Notes: generated by a model not told the origin, from the letters alone. Positions 33,807-42,661 are shown, counted from the stretch's first letter. The stretch is DNA of 64,000 nt from Hyphomicrobium sp. CS1BSMeth3 (GCF_900117415.1 NZ_FPEI01000006.1:1488001-1552000); one strand, 5' to 3'. Translations and numbers: made by a program.

Positions 33807-34141
33807 TGTTTTTCTCCTTGGACGTTTCGGGCGCACTGTGCAGCAAGGCAGACGGCGCTGTAAACGCACCTTGATCACCCAGAGGCGGGTTCGGGGTGCC
33901 CTGAGCAGCTCCGCACCAGGAGCTACCATTTTAGAAGCGCTCCACACGTCGTCGGACGATTAGCGCTTCCTCGGCCTGGCGCTGACGAGCCATGCGGCAA
34001 CGATACATCTGCACACAAGCGTGCCCGCTTGAGCTAGTATGCGCCCGCACCCGACGTCGCCTGTCGCGCGGCCCTCGTGGCGAGCTCTCAGCTCCGTCGG
34101 ACCTGCAGCGAACCAGAAGACCAAGCCAGGAGACCAAGAAC
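33807..34141. other. Divergent control region with an inverted repeat
   Basis: 335 bases between the iron-dependent dehydrogenase and the M20 peptidase. GAAGCGCT (33934-33941) and AGCGCTTC (33962-33969) form a perfect inverted repeat with a 20-base centre, a possible operator for both genes. I see no gene here. Confidence 0.4.
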
Positions 34142-35275
34142 GTGCTGGCCAAAGACCTCTTCAATGTCGACGCGATGCTCGAGCGCCTTTTGCCCTGGGT
34201 GCGCGAGGAAAGCCCGACCTATCACATCGCCGGTGTGAACCGGATGATGGACCTCGTCAGCGCCGATCTCGCCAAGCTCGGCGGAACCATCGAGCGCGTA
34301 CCGGGCACAGGCGGCCTTGCCGACATCGTGCTTGCGCGCTTTGCCGGTCGCGAGGGCACGAACAGCCCGGGCATCCTCATCCTCTCTCATCTCGACACCA
34401 TCCATCCCGTCGGCACACTCGCCGGGCGCCTGCCGCTCCGGCGCGACAGCGACCGCTACTTCGGCCCCGGCATCTACGACATGAAGGGCGGTGTCGCGAT
34501 CGCCATCGAGGCACTCAAGATCGTGCGCGAGAACGGCGGCGCGCAGCTTCCCGTCACCTACATGCTGATCCCCGACGAGGAGATCGGCAGCCCCTCCTCG
34601 CGCGAGCGCATCGAGCAGGAAGCACGCGCGCACCGCTACGTGCTCGTCACGGAACCCTGCAAGAATGGCGTCATCGTCACCGGGCGCTTTGCCTTCCAGC
34701 GCTTCTGGATCGATGTCGAGGGGCGGCCCGCCCATGCCGGCGCGACGAACCGCCAGGGCCGCAGCGCGATCCGCGCCATGGCCGGCCTCATCGAGCGCAT
34801 CGAGAACATGACCGACTTCGAGCGCGGCATGACCTTCTCGGTCGGCACGATCGAGGGCGGCACGTTCGTCAATGTCATGCCCATCCGCTGCCGCGCGCAG
34901 GTGCTGACGGTCGCACCGACGCAGGCGATCTTCGATGAGGTTGCCGCCCGCATGGCGGCACTCGAGTCCGAGAACGACGGCATCACGGTGAAGGTCGAGC
35001 GCGGTCCTGTGCGCCCGCTCTGGCAGCCGCACCGCCAGACAATGGCGCTCTACGAGAAGGCACACGAGATCGCCGCCAACATCGGCTTCAGGCTCGATCA
35101 TGGCTCGTTCGGTGGCGGCAGCGACGGCAATTTCACCGGTGCCCTCGGCGTCGCAACGCTGGATGGCCTCGGTGTTGATGGGGCGAGCGCGCACACTTTC
35201 GAGGAGCACATGCTCGTGTCGTCGATGGTGCCGCGCTGCCGGCTCTTCGCCGAGCTGTTGCGCACGCTGGACTAG
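34142..35275 (+). CDS. M20-family metallopeptidase (carboxypeptidase G2-like)
   Basis: A 377-residue zinc hydrolase. Metal ligands lie in ILSHLDTIHPVG (H and its Asp), GPGIYDMKGGVAIAI (bridging Asp), the catalytic Glu pair in IPDEEIGSPSSRE, and VTEPCKNGVIVTGR; the last His is in SAHTFEEHML. The dimerisation domain includes VEGRPAHAGATNRQGRSAI. CPG2-type members remove C-terminal Glu from folates or split N-acyl amino acids and small peptides. The start is GTG 34142 with AGGAG nine bases upstream. It is 28 bases before the PrpF-like gene and is likely co-transcribed. Confidence 0.92.
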   Translation: MLAKDLFNVDAMLERLLPWVREESPTYHIAGVNRMMDLVSADLAKLGGTIERVPGTGGLADIVLARFAGREGTNSPGILILSHLDTIHPVGTLAGRLPLRRDSDRYFGPGIYDMKGGVAIAIEALKIVRENGGAQLPVTYMLIPDEEIGSPSSRERIEQEARAHRYVLVTEPCKNGVIVTGRFAFQRFWIDVEGRPAHAGATNRQGRSAIRAMAGLIERIENMTDFERGMTFSVGTIEGGTFVNVMPIRCRAQVLTVAPTQAIFDEVAARMAALESENDGITVKVERGPVRPLWQPHRQTMALYEKAHEIAANIGFRLDHGSFGGGSDGNFTGALGVATLDGLGVDGASAHTFEEHMLVSSMVPRCRLFAELLRTLD

Positions 35276-35303
35276 AAGACGCCCCGCAAGCGAGGTCTGA
35301 CCC

Positions 35304-36473
35304 ATGAAGCAGGTGCGCATCCCGGCCGTGTTCATGCGCGGCGGCACATCCAAGGCCGTCATGTTCCATACGCGCGATCTGCCCGCGGACCGCGAAGCCT
35401 GGGCGCCCATCTTCCGCTCCGCGATCGGCGCCAATGATCCGAGCGCGCGCCAGCTCGATGGCATGGGCGGCGGCGTCTCCTCACTCTCCAAAATCTGCAT
35501 CATCGGACCGCCGAGCCGTCCCGATGCCGACGTCGACTACACCTTCGCGCAAATCGGCGTGATCGACGATACCGTCGACTATGGCGGCAACTGCGGAAAC
35601 ATGTCCTCGGCCATCGGCCCATTCGCGATCGACGAGGGCCTCGTGCCGGTCCCTGCCGACGGTCAGGCCGTCGTGCGCATTCACAATACGAACACGTCGA
35701 AGATCATCGTCTCGCGCTTCCCCGTCGAGGGCGGGCAGGCCGCGGTCGATGGCACCATGGCGCTCGACGGCGTTGCCGGCACGGGCGCGCCTATTCGCCT
35801 CGAGTTCATGGCGCCCGGTGGCGCACGCACGGGCAAGCTGCTCCCGACGGGACGTCCCGTGGATGAGCTGAACGTTCCGGGTCTCGGGCCTATTGCAGCG
35901 AGCCTCGTCGATGCGGCCAATCCCTGTGTGTTCGTTGCCGCCGAGTCGCTCGGCTGCTCTGGGATGGAGATGCCCGAGGCCATCGATCGCAACAAGGAGC
36001 TGCTGGCCAAGCTCGAGGGTATACGCCGCGCAGCGTCCGTCGCCATGGGCATCGCGCGTGACCTCGACGAAGCCGCGCGCATCAAGAGCGTACCCAAGGT
36101 GGCCATGGTCACGCCCCCGCGCGAGGCGACCACGCTCGCGGGCGTGAAGCTCGGGCCTGCTGACATGGACATCACCGTGCGCATGATCTCGGTCGGCCAG
36201 CCGCACCGCGCCGTGGCCCTGACCTGCGCGCTCTGTCTTTCGGTCGCGGCGCGGCTCAAAGGCACGATCCCGGCGATCTGCGCCAAGGGCCTTGCGGCGG
36301 ACGCCTCGGCGATCCGGATCGGACAGCCCTCGGGCATCACGCACGTCGATGCGAAGGTCACGCCGGCGGGCGCGGACGGCACGCCGGCTCATGCAGACTA
36401 TGCCGCGGTCTACCGCACGGCACGGCGGCTCTTCGAGGGGCGCGTGCTCGTGCGCGGCGCTGCCGTGGTGTGA
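35304..36473 (+). CDS. PrpF-family isomerase (2-methylaconitate / 4-oxalomesaconate type)
   Basis: A 389-residue protein of the PrpF family, which shifts double bonds in unsaturated di- and tricarboxylates. Diagnostic segments are VFMRGGTSKAVMFH at the start, QLDGMGGGVSSLSKICI, DDTVDYGGNCGNMSSAIGPFAID with the catalytic-region Cys, and IHNTNTSKIIVSRFPV. The C-terminal half repeats the diaminopimelate-epimerase-like fold. Without the prpBCD genes nearby, the methylcitrate role is unlikely. The downstream aconitase X pair and the maleylacetate-reductase-like enzyme suggest a hydroxy- or oxo-dicarboxylate pathway. Exact substrate is inference. Confidence 0.9.
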   Translation: MKQVRIPAVFMRGGTSKAVMFHTRDLPADREAWAPIFRSAIGANDPSARQLDGMGGGVSSLSKICIIGPPSRPDADVDYTFAQIGVIDDTVDYGGNCGNMSSAIGPFAIDEGLVPVPADGQAVVRIHNTNTSKIIVSRFPVEGGQAAVDGTMALDGVAGTGAPIRLEFMAPGGARTGKLLPTGRPVDELNVPGLGPIAASLVDAANPCVFVAAESLGCSGMEMPEAIDRNKELLAKLEGIRRAASVAMGIARDLDEAARIKSVPKVAMVTPPREATTLAGVKLGPADMDITVRMISVGQPHRAVALTCALCLSVAARLKGTIPAICAKGLAADASAIRIGQPSGITHVDAKVTPAGADGTPAHADYAAVYRTARRLFEGRVLVRGAAVV

Positions 36474-36485
36474 GGAAGGCCGGGC

Positions 36486-37145
36486 CTACTTGGCCCACTC
36501 GTCCTTCACCTCGTCGCACTTCGGGCCGATGAAGTCGTTGATGTCCTCGACCACTGTCGACTGCAGGACATTGAAGGTGTTGTCGGTCGCCGTCGCGGTC
36601 CACATGGCGCCCTTGACCAGCGTCGGCGCCTCGATAGCACCCCAGTTCAGCGCCGCCTTCGTCGCCTTGCCGTTCGCGAAGGTCACCTTCGGCGCAAAGG
36701 CGAAGCTGATCTTTGCCGGCCCGTCCTTCTCGCGCTCGATCTCGCAGTTCACCTGATGCTTGTCGAGCTCTGTGACATAGCTCGCCTCGGTCATGGCCTT
36801 GATGAGGTCGCCGCGCTTCAGCTTGATGTCGGCAACGCACTTCACCCGACCCCATGGCCAGGAAACCTTGGCCCGCTCGATCATCTTCTGGAGCTGCTCC
36901 TTGCGCCACGTCTTGAGGACGCTGCAGGAGATGTCGCCGCCCTCGGCCTTCTTCATGTGGAAGGCGGCGCAGATGGCAACCTTGCAGGCCTTGCGGCCCT
37001 CGCGCTCGGCGATCTCTTCGGGCGTCAGTTCCTCGAGCGCCGGCTTCCCTGCCTGCTGGGCGATCGCCGGTGCACCCATGGCCCCCACGCCGCCGACGCC
37101 GATCACCAGCGCCAGCCACACCGATCCGAGCTGAGACTTCCGCAT
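36486..37145 (-). CDS. Secreted protein of unknown function
   Basis: A 219-residue protein with a signal peptide (GSVWLALVIGVGGVGAMGAPAIAQ). The mature part begins with an acidic helix (ALEELTPEEIAEREGRKACKVAICAAFHMKKAEGGDISCSV), containing three cysteines, then VKCVADIKLKRGDLIKAM and a beta-rich middle (KISFAFAPKVTFANGKATKAALNWG). Its final Cys is in FIGPKCDEVKDEW. It resembles conserved exported proteins of Rhizobiales, but I know no function. It lies on the opposite strand between prpF-like and hsp20. GGAGAT precedes ATG 37143-37145; the extension to 37217 is rejected. Confidence 0.82.
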   Translation of the reverse strand: MRKSQLGSVWLALVIGVGGVGAMGAPAIAQQAGKPALEELTPEEIAEREGRKACKVAICAAFHMKKAEGGDISCSVLKTWRKEQLQKMIERAKVSWPWGRVKCVADIKLKRGDLIKAMTEASYVTELDKHQVNCEIEREKDGPAKISFAFAPKVTFANGKATKAALNWGAIEAPTLVKGAMWTATATDNTFNVLQSTVVEDINDFIGPKCDEVKDEWAK

Positions 37146-37414
37146 TTTGTTATATCTCCGATATGCAGCACCCGCCTCCCCCGAGGCAGCCGGGGCGCAT
37201 TTCTGGCCCCCGGCCAAGACTTTCTCATGGCAATGGATGACTGCTTGCGCGGCCGAATGGCCACACTCCGCGTTGCTTGAAGTCTGCGGCTATGATCCCA
37301 TATGAGTGGAGCACGCCCAGGCGCCCGGGTGAACGGGGCCGAAGCGGAAGCCGGGCGCCTGACGGGCCGGCAACCGAGATGGGCGAGCGAGGTCGCTTCA
37401 AGAGAGGGGCTGCA

Positions 37415-37849
37415 ATGCCACGGATGTCGCTGCTATCGAGCCCGCTGCTGCTCGGCTTCGACGAGATCGAGCGCCTGGTCGACCGGGTCGCGAAAGGCGG
37501 GGCCGACGGCTATCCCCCCTATAATATCGAACGAATTCCGAAGGATGAGGCCTCAGCCGAGACGCTGAGGATCACACTCGCGGTCGCCGGCTTCACCCGC
37601 GACCAGCTCGAGATCACGCTTGAGGACAACCAACTCACCATCCGCGGCAAGCAGGACGACGACAAGACGCGCGCGTACCTGCACCGTGGCATCGCGGCCC
37701 GCCAGTTCCAGCGCACGTTCGTGCTCGCGGAAGGCATCGAGGTCCGCAATGCCGACCTCAATAACGGGCTCCTGGCGATAGATCTTGTTCGCCACACGCC
37801 CGAGCGGCTAATTCGCCGCATCGAGATTGGACGGAAAACGTCCGGGTGA
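37415..37849 (+). CDS. Small heat shock protein (Hsp20/IbpA family)
   Basis: A 144-residue alpha-crystallin-domain chaperone that holds unfolding proteins. It starts MPRMSLLSSPLLLGFDEIERLVDRV and continues with PPYNIERI, the family's conserved entry to the domain. The domain itself contains ITLAVAGFTRDQLEITLEDNQLTIRGKQ and FQRTFVLAEGIEVRNADLNNGLLAIDL, and a terminal region RRIEI. GAGAGGGG lies just before ATG 37415; the frame's extension to 37277 is unlikely. I looked for a ROSE-type thermosensor in the leader and found no clear one. A DUF1150 gene follows. Confidence 0.95.
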   Translation: MPRMSLLSSPLLLGFDEIERLVDRVAKGGADGYPPYNIERIPKDEASAETLRITLAVAGFTRDQLEITLEDNQLTIRGKQDDDKTRAYLHRGIAARQFQRTFVLAEGIEVRNADLNNGLLAIDLVRHTPERLIRRIEIGRKTSG

Positions 37850-37984
37850 GTCGTTTCAGTTACAGATCATCCAGCCGAATCGTCGGAACATTCGGCTGCA
37901 TGAGCGGACTGGCCCTGTCGGGACCTCCCGCAGGCGTCGGTCATGGAGGCCAGCCTGCGCCTCCGATACGTTAGGAGTACCGAC

Positions 37985-38278
37985 ATGGAACGTAGCAGCA
38001 AAAGCGGTCCCCGGCGCCGGTCGTCGAAGAAGATGACCGCACCGATCATGAGCGAAATCGATCTCGCCCGCCTTGGCGATGGCGTCGTGGCCTACATCCG
38101 CACGATGACCTCGGAAGAGGCCAAGGAGCGCTTCCCCTCGATCGACAATCTACCGCGCGGCCTGACGCTCTATGCCCTGCACGCGGCGGACGGTACGCCA
38201 ATCGCGCTCACCGACACCCGGCAGGCCGCCATGAGCCACGCGCTCGGCGATGATTTGGAGATCGCGACGGTGCACTGA
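37985..38278 (+). CDS. DUF1150-family protein
   Basis: A 97-residue protein of the alphaproteobacterial DUF1150 family, commonly found beside hsp20 and presumed stress-linked. Seen: LARLGDGVVAYIRTMTSEEAKERFPSI, then GLTLYALHAADGTPIALTDTRQAAMSHAL. The first 25 residues are basic and low complexity (ERSSKSGPRRRSSKKM). ATG 37985 is chosen because AGGAG lies nine bases upstream. Cytoplasmic; molecular role unknown. It is 136 bases downstream of hsp20 and probably shares its promoter. Confidence 0.92.
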   Translation: MERSSKSGPRRRSSKKMTAPIMSEIDLARLGDGVVAYIRTMTSEEAKERFPSIDNLPRGLTLYALHAADGTPIALTDTRQAAMSHALGDDLEIATVH

Positions 38279-38310
38279 GCGCCGCCTGCGACCAGCTCGA
38301 CTGAATTTCG

Positions 38311-38340
38311 GAACGGCGGAGCGGCAACGCTCCGCCGTTC
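38311..38340. terminator. Strong hairpin after DUF1150 gene
   Basis: GAACGGCGGAGC-GGCAAC-GCTCCGCCGTTC, a perfect 12-bp stem 33 bases after the stop at 38278. The following bases (TGCATAT) are not a U-tract, so it may be a weak terminator or an mRNA-stabilising stem before the aconitase X genes. Confidence 0.55.
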
Positions 38341-38442
38341 TGCATATCCGCCTCCCGGACGCGCAGCGATTTCGAGACTTGTCGTCTCGCCCATCGGGCC
38401 GCATTGTCCGCCAGGATATAAACTCCGGGACGGAAATGCCGC

Positions 38443-39699
38443 ATGAAGCTCGATGACCACCAGAAGGCCATGCTGGCCGGCGCCGAAGGGCGCGCACGCC
38501 AGTACGCCATGGAGCAGATCCTCAAGGTCGGCCGCTTTTTCGATGCCGAGGACTGTGTTCCTATTTCGCAGGTCCACCTGATGGCGGACCCCGAGGCGCT
38601 CGGCCCCTCGGGCGTCGATTTCCTCGAAAGCCTCGCCAAGCTGCCGCTCGCCGAGCGCCGCGTGCGCGTGCCGGCGATCACGGACCCGCGCGGCGTCGAC
38701 TTCAATGCCTACAAGCGCCTCGGCCAGACGGAGACCATGGCCGATCTCGAGCGCCGCGCGACGGCCGCCTTCGAGGCGCTCGGCTTCATGATGACCAACA
38801 CCTGCATCAACTATCAGTCGGTCATCCCGCCCGTGCTCGGCGAGCACATTGCCTTCGGCGACACCGGCTCGTCGATCTATGCCAACAGCGTGCTCGGCGC
38901 GCGCACGAACTTCGAGGGCGGCCCCTCCGCACTCGCCGCCGCGCTCACGGGCTACACGCCGCGCTACGGCTATCATCTCGACCGCCACCGCCGCGGCCAC
39001 ACGCATTTCGAGGTAACCACACGTCCCAAGGATCTTGCGGAGTGGGGCGCGCTCGGCGGCCTCGTCGGCCGCGCCATGCGCTCGTACTGGGAAGTGCCCG
39101 TGCTGAGCGGCATCAGCGGTCCCGTGACCTCCGACGAGATCAAGCAGTTCGGCGCCGCGCTCGCGAGCTTCGGCTCGACGCCGCTTTTTCATATGATCGG
39201 CATCACGCCCGAGGCACCGGATCTCAAGGCTGTGTTCGACGGCCCGGTCCCCAAAGCGACACCGCTCGGGCGCGCCGAGATCGATCGCCTCATGGCCTCC
39301 TACCGGCCGAAGGATGACAAGCTCGATGTGGTCGTGTTTGCCGCGCCCCAGCTCTCGCTCTTCGAAATGCGCACGCTTGCCGATCATCTCGACGGCCGCA
39401 CGATCAACAAGGACGTGACGCTGATCGCGACCACCTCGCCGGACATCAAGGCCGCCGCCGACCGCATGGGGATCACCGCCTCCATCGAAGGCGCCGGTGG
39501 CATGGTCCTCTCGGGCGTCTGCTTCTATCAGATGTATGCGCGTGACATCGGCGAGGCCAATGGCTGGAAGCGGCTCATGTCGAACTCGGCAAAGCTCGTG
39601 AACATCCTCGGCGGCTATGGCTACGAGCCCATTCTCGACAGCATGTCCGCCTGTGTCGAAAGCGCCGTCGCCGGCCGCATTGTCGGAGCCTCCTCATGA
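38443..39699 (+). CDS. Aconitase X, catalytic (large) subunit (DUF521)
   Basis: A 418-residue protein of the aconitase X family. In studied bacteria AcnX enzymes act, for example, as cis-3-hydroxy-L-proline dehydratases, using an iron-sulfur centre. Segments seen: MKLDDHQKAMLAGAEG, the family's usual start; ALGFMMTNTCINYQSVIPP with a cluster-binding Cys candidate; GEHIAFGDTGSSIYANSVLGARTNFEGGPSALAAAL; and near the end GMVLSGVCFYQ and VNILGGYGYEPILDS. The small swivel subunit is encoded next with a four-base overlap, so the two are translated together. The substrate could be an hydroxyproline isomer or a related hydroxy acid. Confidence 0.93.
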   Translation: MKLDDHQKAMLAGAEGRARQYAMEQILKVGRFFDAEDCVPISQVHLMADPEALGPSGVDFLESLAKLPLAERRVRVPAITDPRGVDFNAYKRLGQTETMADLERRATAAFEALGFMMTNTCINYQSVIPPVLGEHIAFGDTGSSIYANSVLGARTNFEGGPSALAAALTGYTPRYGYHLDRHRRGHTHFEVTTRPKDLAEWGALGGLVGRAMRSYWEVPVLSGISGPVTSDEIKQFGAALASFGSTPLFHMIGITPEAPDLKAVFDGPVPKATPLGRAEIDRLMASYRPKDDKLDVVVFAAPQLSLFEMRTLADHLDGRTINKDVTLIATTSPDIKAAADRMGITASIEGAGGMVLSGVCFYQMYARDIGEANGWKRLMSNSAKLVNILGGYGYEPILDSMSACVESAVAGRIVGASS

Positions 39700-40109
39700 G
39701 CACCACGACCCGCATCTACAAAGGTCACCCCGGCCCCGGCGTGAAGGTCTCGGGCGAAGCGCTCGTTGCGTCGGACAACTTCTCCGCCCGCTACGATCTC
39801 GATCTCGTCAAAGGCATTGTCTCGCGCCCCGCGCACAAGCTCGCGGGCCAGAGCTATGTCGGCAAGATCCTGATCCTCAACATCGCCAAGGGCGGCGTCG
39901 CCTCGGCCTGGATGCTGCGCGACATGGTCCAGAGCGGGCGTACGCCCAGGGCCCTGATCCTCAACTTCGCCAATCCCATCATGGCGCAGGGCGCAGCCTT
40001 CGCCGATCTCCCGCTCATCGACCGCTTCGACGTGGACATCACGCACGCCATCAAGAGCGGCGAGATGGTCATCGTCGATCCGCAAGCGGGGACGTTGACG
40101 GTCGGATAG
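39696..40109 (+). CDS. Aconitase X swivel-domain (small) subunit (DUF126)
   Basis: A 137-residue partner of the large subunit, with the DUF126/aconitase swivel fold. Seen: GEALVASDNFSARYDLDLVKGIVSRPAHKLAGQSYVGKILIL, then GGVASAWMLRDMVQSGRTPRALILNFANPIMAQGAAFADLPLID, where the active-site Ser/arginine loop is expected. It starts in the ATGA overlap with the large-subunit stop. In some bacteria the two domains are fused; here they are split. Convergent with the cupin gene 41 bases away. Confidence 0.93.
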   Translation: MSTTTRIYKGHPGPGVKVSGEALVASDNFSARYDLDLVKGIVSRPAHKLAGQSYVGKILILNIAKGGVASAWMLRDMVQSGRTPRALILNFANPIMAQGAAFADLPLIDRFDVDITHAIKSGEMVIVDPQAGTLTVG

Positions 40110-40150
40110 CCTGCCGAGGCATCGGGTCGAGGCTCTGCTCGCGCCCCTGC

Positions 40151-40570
40151 TCACTTGGCGGGGGACGCGATCGGCTGCCCTTTTTCGACAACGTATGTGG
40201 CGAGCACCTTGGCACCTTCCGGGCCGGTCTTTGCATCGTGAACGGTGCGCGGGGGCACCTTGTAAGACTCACCGGCCTTGAGCATCCGCGGCGCCTCGCC
40301 GTCGATCAGCAGCTCGAAACCACCCTCGATCAGGTAGCCCGACTCCGGTCCGGGATGCGTATGACGCCCTATCGAGACGTTCGGCGCGATCTCGGCGATG
40401 CCGATCACGGTCTCATAGGCGGTGCCAGGTACGTCGAAGCGCTGCAGAGGAATGCGCTTGATGCCCTGCGTTTGGTTGGCGGCGGCCGGCAGACTTTGCT
40501 GCGCCGCAACCGGGTTCGTCCAGGCCAGCACTGAAAGTGCCGCGCAAATCGCGAACGTCGATCTAAGCAT
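40151..40570 (-). CDS. Secreted cupin-domain protein
   Basis: A 139-residue exported single-domain cupin. The signal peptide is TFAICAALSVLAWTNPVAAQ. Cupin motif 1 is IGRHTHPGPESGYLIEGGFELLIDG with two metal-ligand His and a Glu; motif 2 is AGESYKVPPRTVHDAKTG with the final His. Metal binding is therefore likely, but the activity (storage, isomerase, quercetinase-like) is not predictable. It is divergent from the AraC regulator at 40760, which may control it. Confidence 0.88.
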   Translation of the reverse strand: MLRSTFAICAALSVLAWTNPVAAQQSLPAAANQTQGIKRIPLQRFDVPGTAYETVIGIAEIAPNVSIGRHTHPGPESGYLIEGGFELLIDGEAPRMLKAGESYKVPPRTVHDAKTGPEGAKVLATYVVEKGQPIASPAK

Positions 40571-40759
40571 GATGCCCTCTCCTGCGACGGATGACGGCCA
40601 ATTGTTCGCAGCTCCGTCCCGCTCCGTCTTGGACTCGGACGAAATCCCGCTATGCTTTGGGCGAACTGATCATTCGTGCGCGCGCCCCGCGATGGACAGC
40701 GCATCATCTCTGACGACGCAGTTTTCACGTCTCCGTACGATGGTTCGGGAGGGACGATG

Positions 40760-41719
40760 ATGGACGGGGATGAACGCGACTACGCGTCTTTCCACTTCTC
40801 GACGCGTGAGCTTCCACATTCGAAGCGGCTGCCTGCGTTGCGCGATCTCTTCGATCAGTCGATCCGTCTCGACCTCGAGGCCGAGCCGGGCCATGCAGTT
40901 GAAATGGAAATGCACGTGGCGCCAGGTCTGCGCCGAGCCAAGATGCTGTCCTCTCTAACAGCGCGCGTGACGCGCCCGGCGCAAAGACTTGCCGATGGCG
41001 AGGACACGGTCTGCCTGATGATGAAGACCGGCGGGCATATGGCCCTCACGCAGGGCCGGCGAGAAGGTGTGCCTGAGATTGGTGATGGCGTGCTCCTTGT
41101 ATATCGCGAGCCGGCGCTGCTGCAGTTCGTGGACACAACCTACGTCTCCATTCGCGTGCCGTTCAGCGCGATCGCACCGCTCGCGAACGTCGAATCGGCT
41201 GCCGCGCAATGCATTCGCGGAAATACGGAGGCGCTATCACTCTTGCGGTCCTACGTCGCGAACCTGCCCGAACGCATTGCCGATCCGCAGCTCGGCCGGC
41301 TCTCGGCAGCACACATCTACGACCTGATCGCCCTGGCCATCGGCACAACGGCTGAGGGTGGAGAGATCGCCAGCCGGCGGGGCGTTCGTGCCGCGCGGCT
41401 CGAAGCCATCAAGGCCGATCTGATCGGAAACGCCACGCTCAATCTCGATCAGCTTGCTGCGCGTCAGGGCATTTCGCCACGCTATGTCCAGATGCTGTTC
41501 GAGGAGGCCGGGACCACCTTTTCGGATTTTGTGCTTGAACGACGGCTCGAGGCGGCCCGCCGGATGCTGACAAGTCCGCGCTATTCGACTTGGTCGATCA
41601 CCACCATCGCGCTCGAGGCGGGGTTTGGCGATCTTTCGCACTTCAACCGGCGCTTCAAGCAGCGTTACCGGATGACCCCAAGCGACATGCGAAGAGAGAG
41701 CGAAGCAGGACAGTCCTGA
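40760..41719 (+). CDS. AraC-family transcriptional regulator
   Basis: A 319-residue regulator. The N-terminal part fits the AraC-binding-2 ligand domain: SLTARVTRPAQRLADGEDTVCLMMKTGGHMALTQGRR, then the PFSAIAPL core. The C-terminal pair of helix-turn-helix units is clear: NLDQLAARQGISPRYVQMLFEEAGTTFSDFVLERRLEAARRML followed by SITTIALEAGFGDLSHFNRRFKQRYRMTPSDMR. GGGAGGG lies six bases before ATG 40760 and only three before ATG 40757, so the former is preferred. It likely senses a small molecule and may regulate the divergent cupin or the preceding catabolic genes. Confidence 0.92.
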   Translation: MDGDERDYASFHFSTRELPHSKRLPALRDLFDQSIRLDLEAEPGHAVEMEMHVAPGLRRAKMLSSLTARVTRPAQRLADGEDTVCLMMKTGGHMALTQGRREGVPEIGDGVLLVYREPALLQFVDTTYVSIRVPFSAIAPLANVESAAAQCIRGNTEALSLLRSYVANLPERIADPQLGRLSAAHIYDLIALAIGTTAEGGEIASRRGVRAARLEAIKADLIGNATLNLDQLAARQGISPRYVQMLFEEAGTTFSDFVLERRLEAARRMLTSPRYSTWSITTIALEAGFGDLSHFNRRFKQRYRMTPSDMRRESEAGQS

Positions 41720-41873
41720 GCCCGGCTTCACCGGCCGACAGCAACTTGCAAGCCTCATTAAAAATGCAACAGGACGCCGGTCATTCAGGGCAAATCTTCG
41801 AAATCGCCGCTGAAACGCCACCGCCCCGGTGGTAAAAGTGATTCATTCAGAACCTCGAGAGCGCGGACGCCGC

Positions 41874-42428
41874 ATGTCGCATCGGATTGTATTGCGCCTG
41901 CTCGCCTGCCTCGCCCTCGTGGGCGTGGGGCCCGGCGCGGTTCACGCCGAAGGGCTCGTCCGCGAGATCAGGGGCGGCGTCCTCGCACATGACGTCTCCA
42001 ATCTGTGGAGCGGGTTCCGCACCGAGAACGACGCTGTCGCAATCAACATCGAGGCGCTCCTATCGCCCTCGTTCCGGCTGTTGGGTGGCACGATCAGGCC
42101 GGCCATCGGCGCCTCCATCGCCACCGAAGGCGGCACCAGCAACGCCTATCTCGATGCGCGATGGGAATTCGAGACGCCGACCGGAATATTCTTCTCGCTC
42201 GGCCTCGGAGGCACCGTTCACAACGGCGAGACGAAGCTGCTCGCCCCCAATCAGACTGATAAGGCGTTGGGCTCGCGCGTGCTGTTCCACATACCGGTGG
42301 AAATCGGCTACCGCTTCGACAGTCACAACAGCCTGTCGATCTATTTCGAGCATATGTCGAACGCGGGCACGCGGGACGAGAATGAAGGCCTCGACCGCCT
42401 GGGCGCCCGCTACGGCTACCGGTTCTGA
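41874..42428 (+). CDS. pagL: Lipid A 3-O-deacylase (PagL-like outer-membrane protein)
   Basis: A 184-residue beta-barrel with a signal peptide (LRLLACLALVGVGPGAVHA). The mature protein consists of alternating beta-strands (AINIEALLSPSF, TIRPAIGASIATEGGTSNAYLDARWEFETPTGIFFSLGLGG). The PagL active-site motif appears as SIYFEHMSNAGTRDENEGLDRLGARYGYRF, with catalytic His and Ser two residues apart (HMS) and the final aromatic residue expected of an outer-membrane protein. It removes the 3-O acyl chain of lipid A. ATG 41874 is chosen on signal-peptide grounds; an in-frame GTG lies at 41829. Confidence 0.9.
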   Translation: MSHRIVLRLLACLALVGVGPGAVHAEGLVREIRGGVLAHDVSNLWSGFRTENDAVAINIEALLSPSFRLLGGTIRPAIGASIATEGGTSNAYLDARWEFETPTGIFFSLGLGGTVHNGETKLLAPNQTDKALGSRVLFHIPVEIGYRFDSHNSLSIYFEHMSNAGTRDENEGLDRLGARYGYRF

Positions 42429-42442
42429 TCCGGCGATCGGTT

Positions 42443-42661
42443 TCAGCGTTCCTTTCGCCAGAACCCAAGCAGGAAGACGTCGCGTTCACGTCGGTTGGAG
42501 CCGGCCTGCTTCTGCACATCCTCCAGGTCGGCGCCGTAGCGCCTCATGAGCCGCACGCAAATGGCCCTGGCGATTGCGCCGAACGCGATGACGGACCCGA
42601 AGTAGATCACCGCGACCGTGAGAGCCCATAGAGGGTCGCCAGGCGGGGTTTTGGGCAACAT
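42443..42661 (-). CDS. Small single-TM protein of unknown function
   Basis: A 72-residue protein with one TM helix (PLWALTVAVIYFGSVIAFGAIARAICV) and a basic, charged C-terminal tail (RLMRRYGADLEDVQKQAGSNRRERD). AGGAGG lies seven bases before ATG 42659-42661, a strong ribosome site and the main support that it is real. No family recognised. Convergent with pagL 15 bases away. Confidence 0.72.
   Translation of the reverse strand: MLPKTPPGDPLWALTVAVIYFGSVIAFGAIARAICVRLMRRYGADLEDVQKQAGSNRRERDVFLLGFWRKER

Noticed and set aside
37277-37414. Possible ROSE RNA thermometer before hsp20
   Set aside because: The leader is GC-rich and I could not find the typical U-rich pairing with the GAGAGGGG ribosome site or the serial hairpins.
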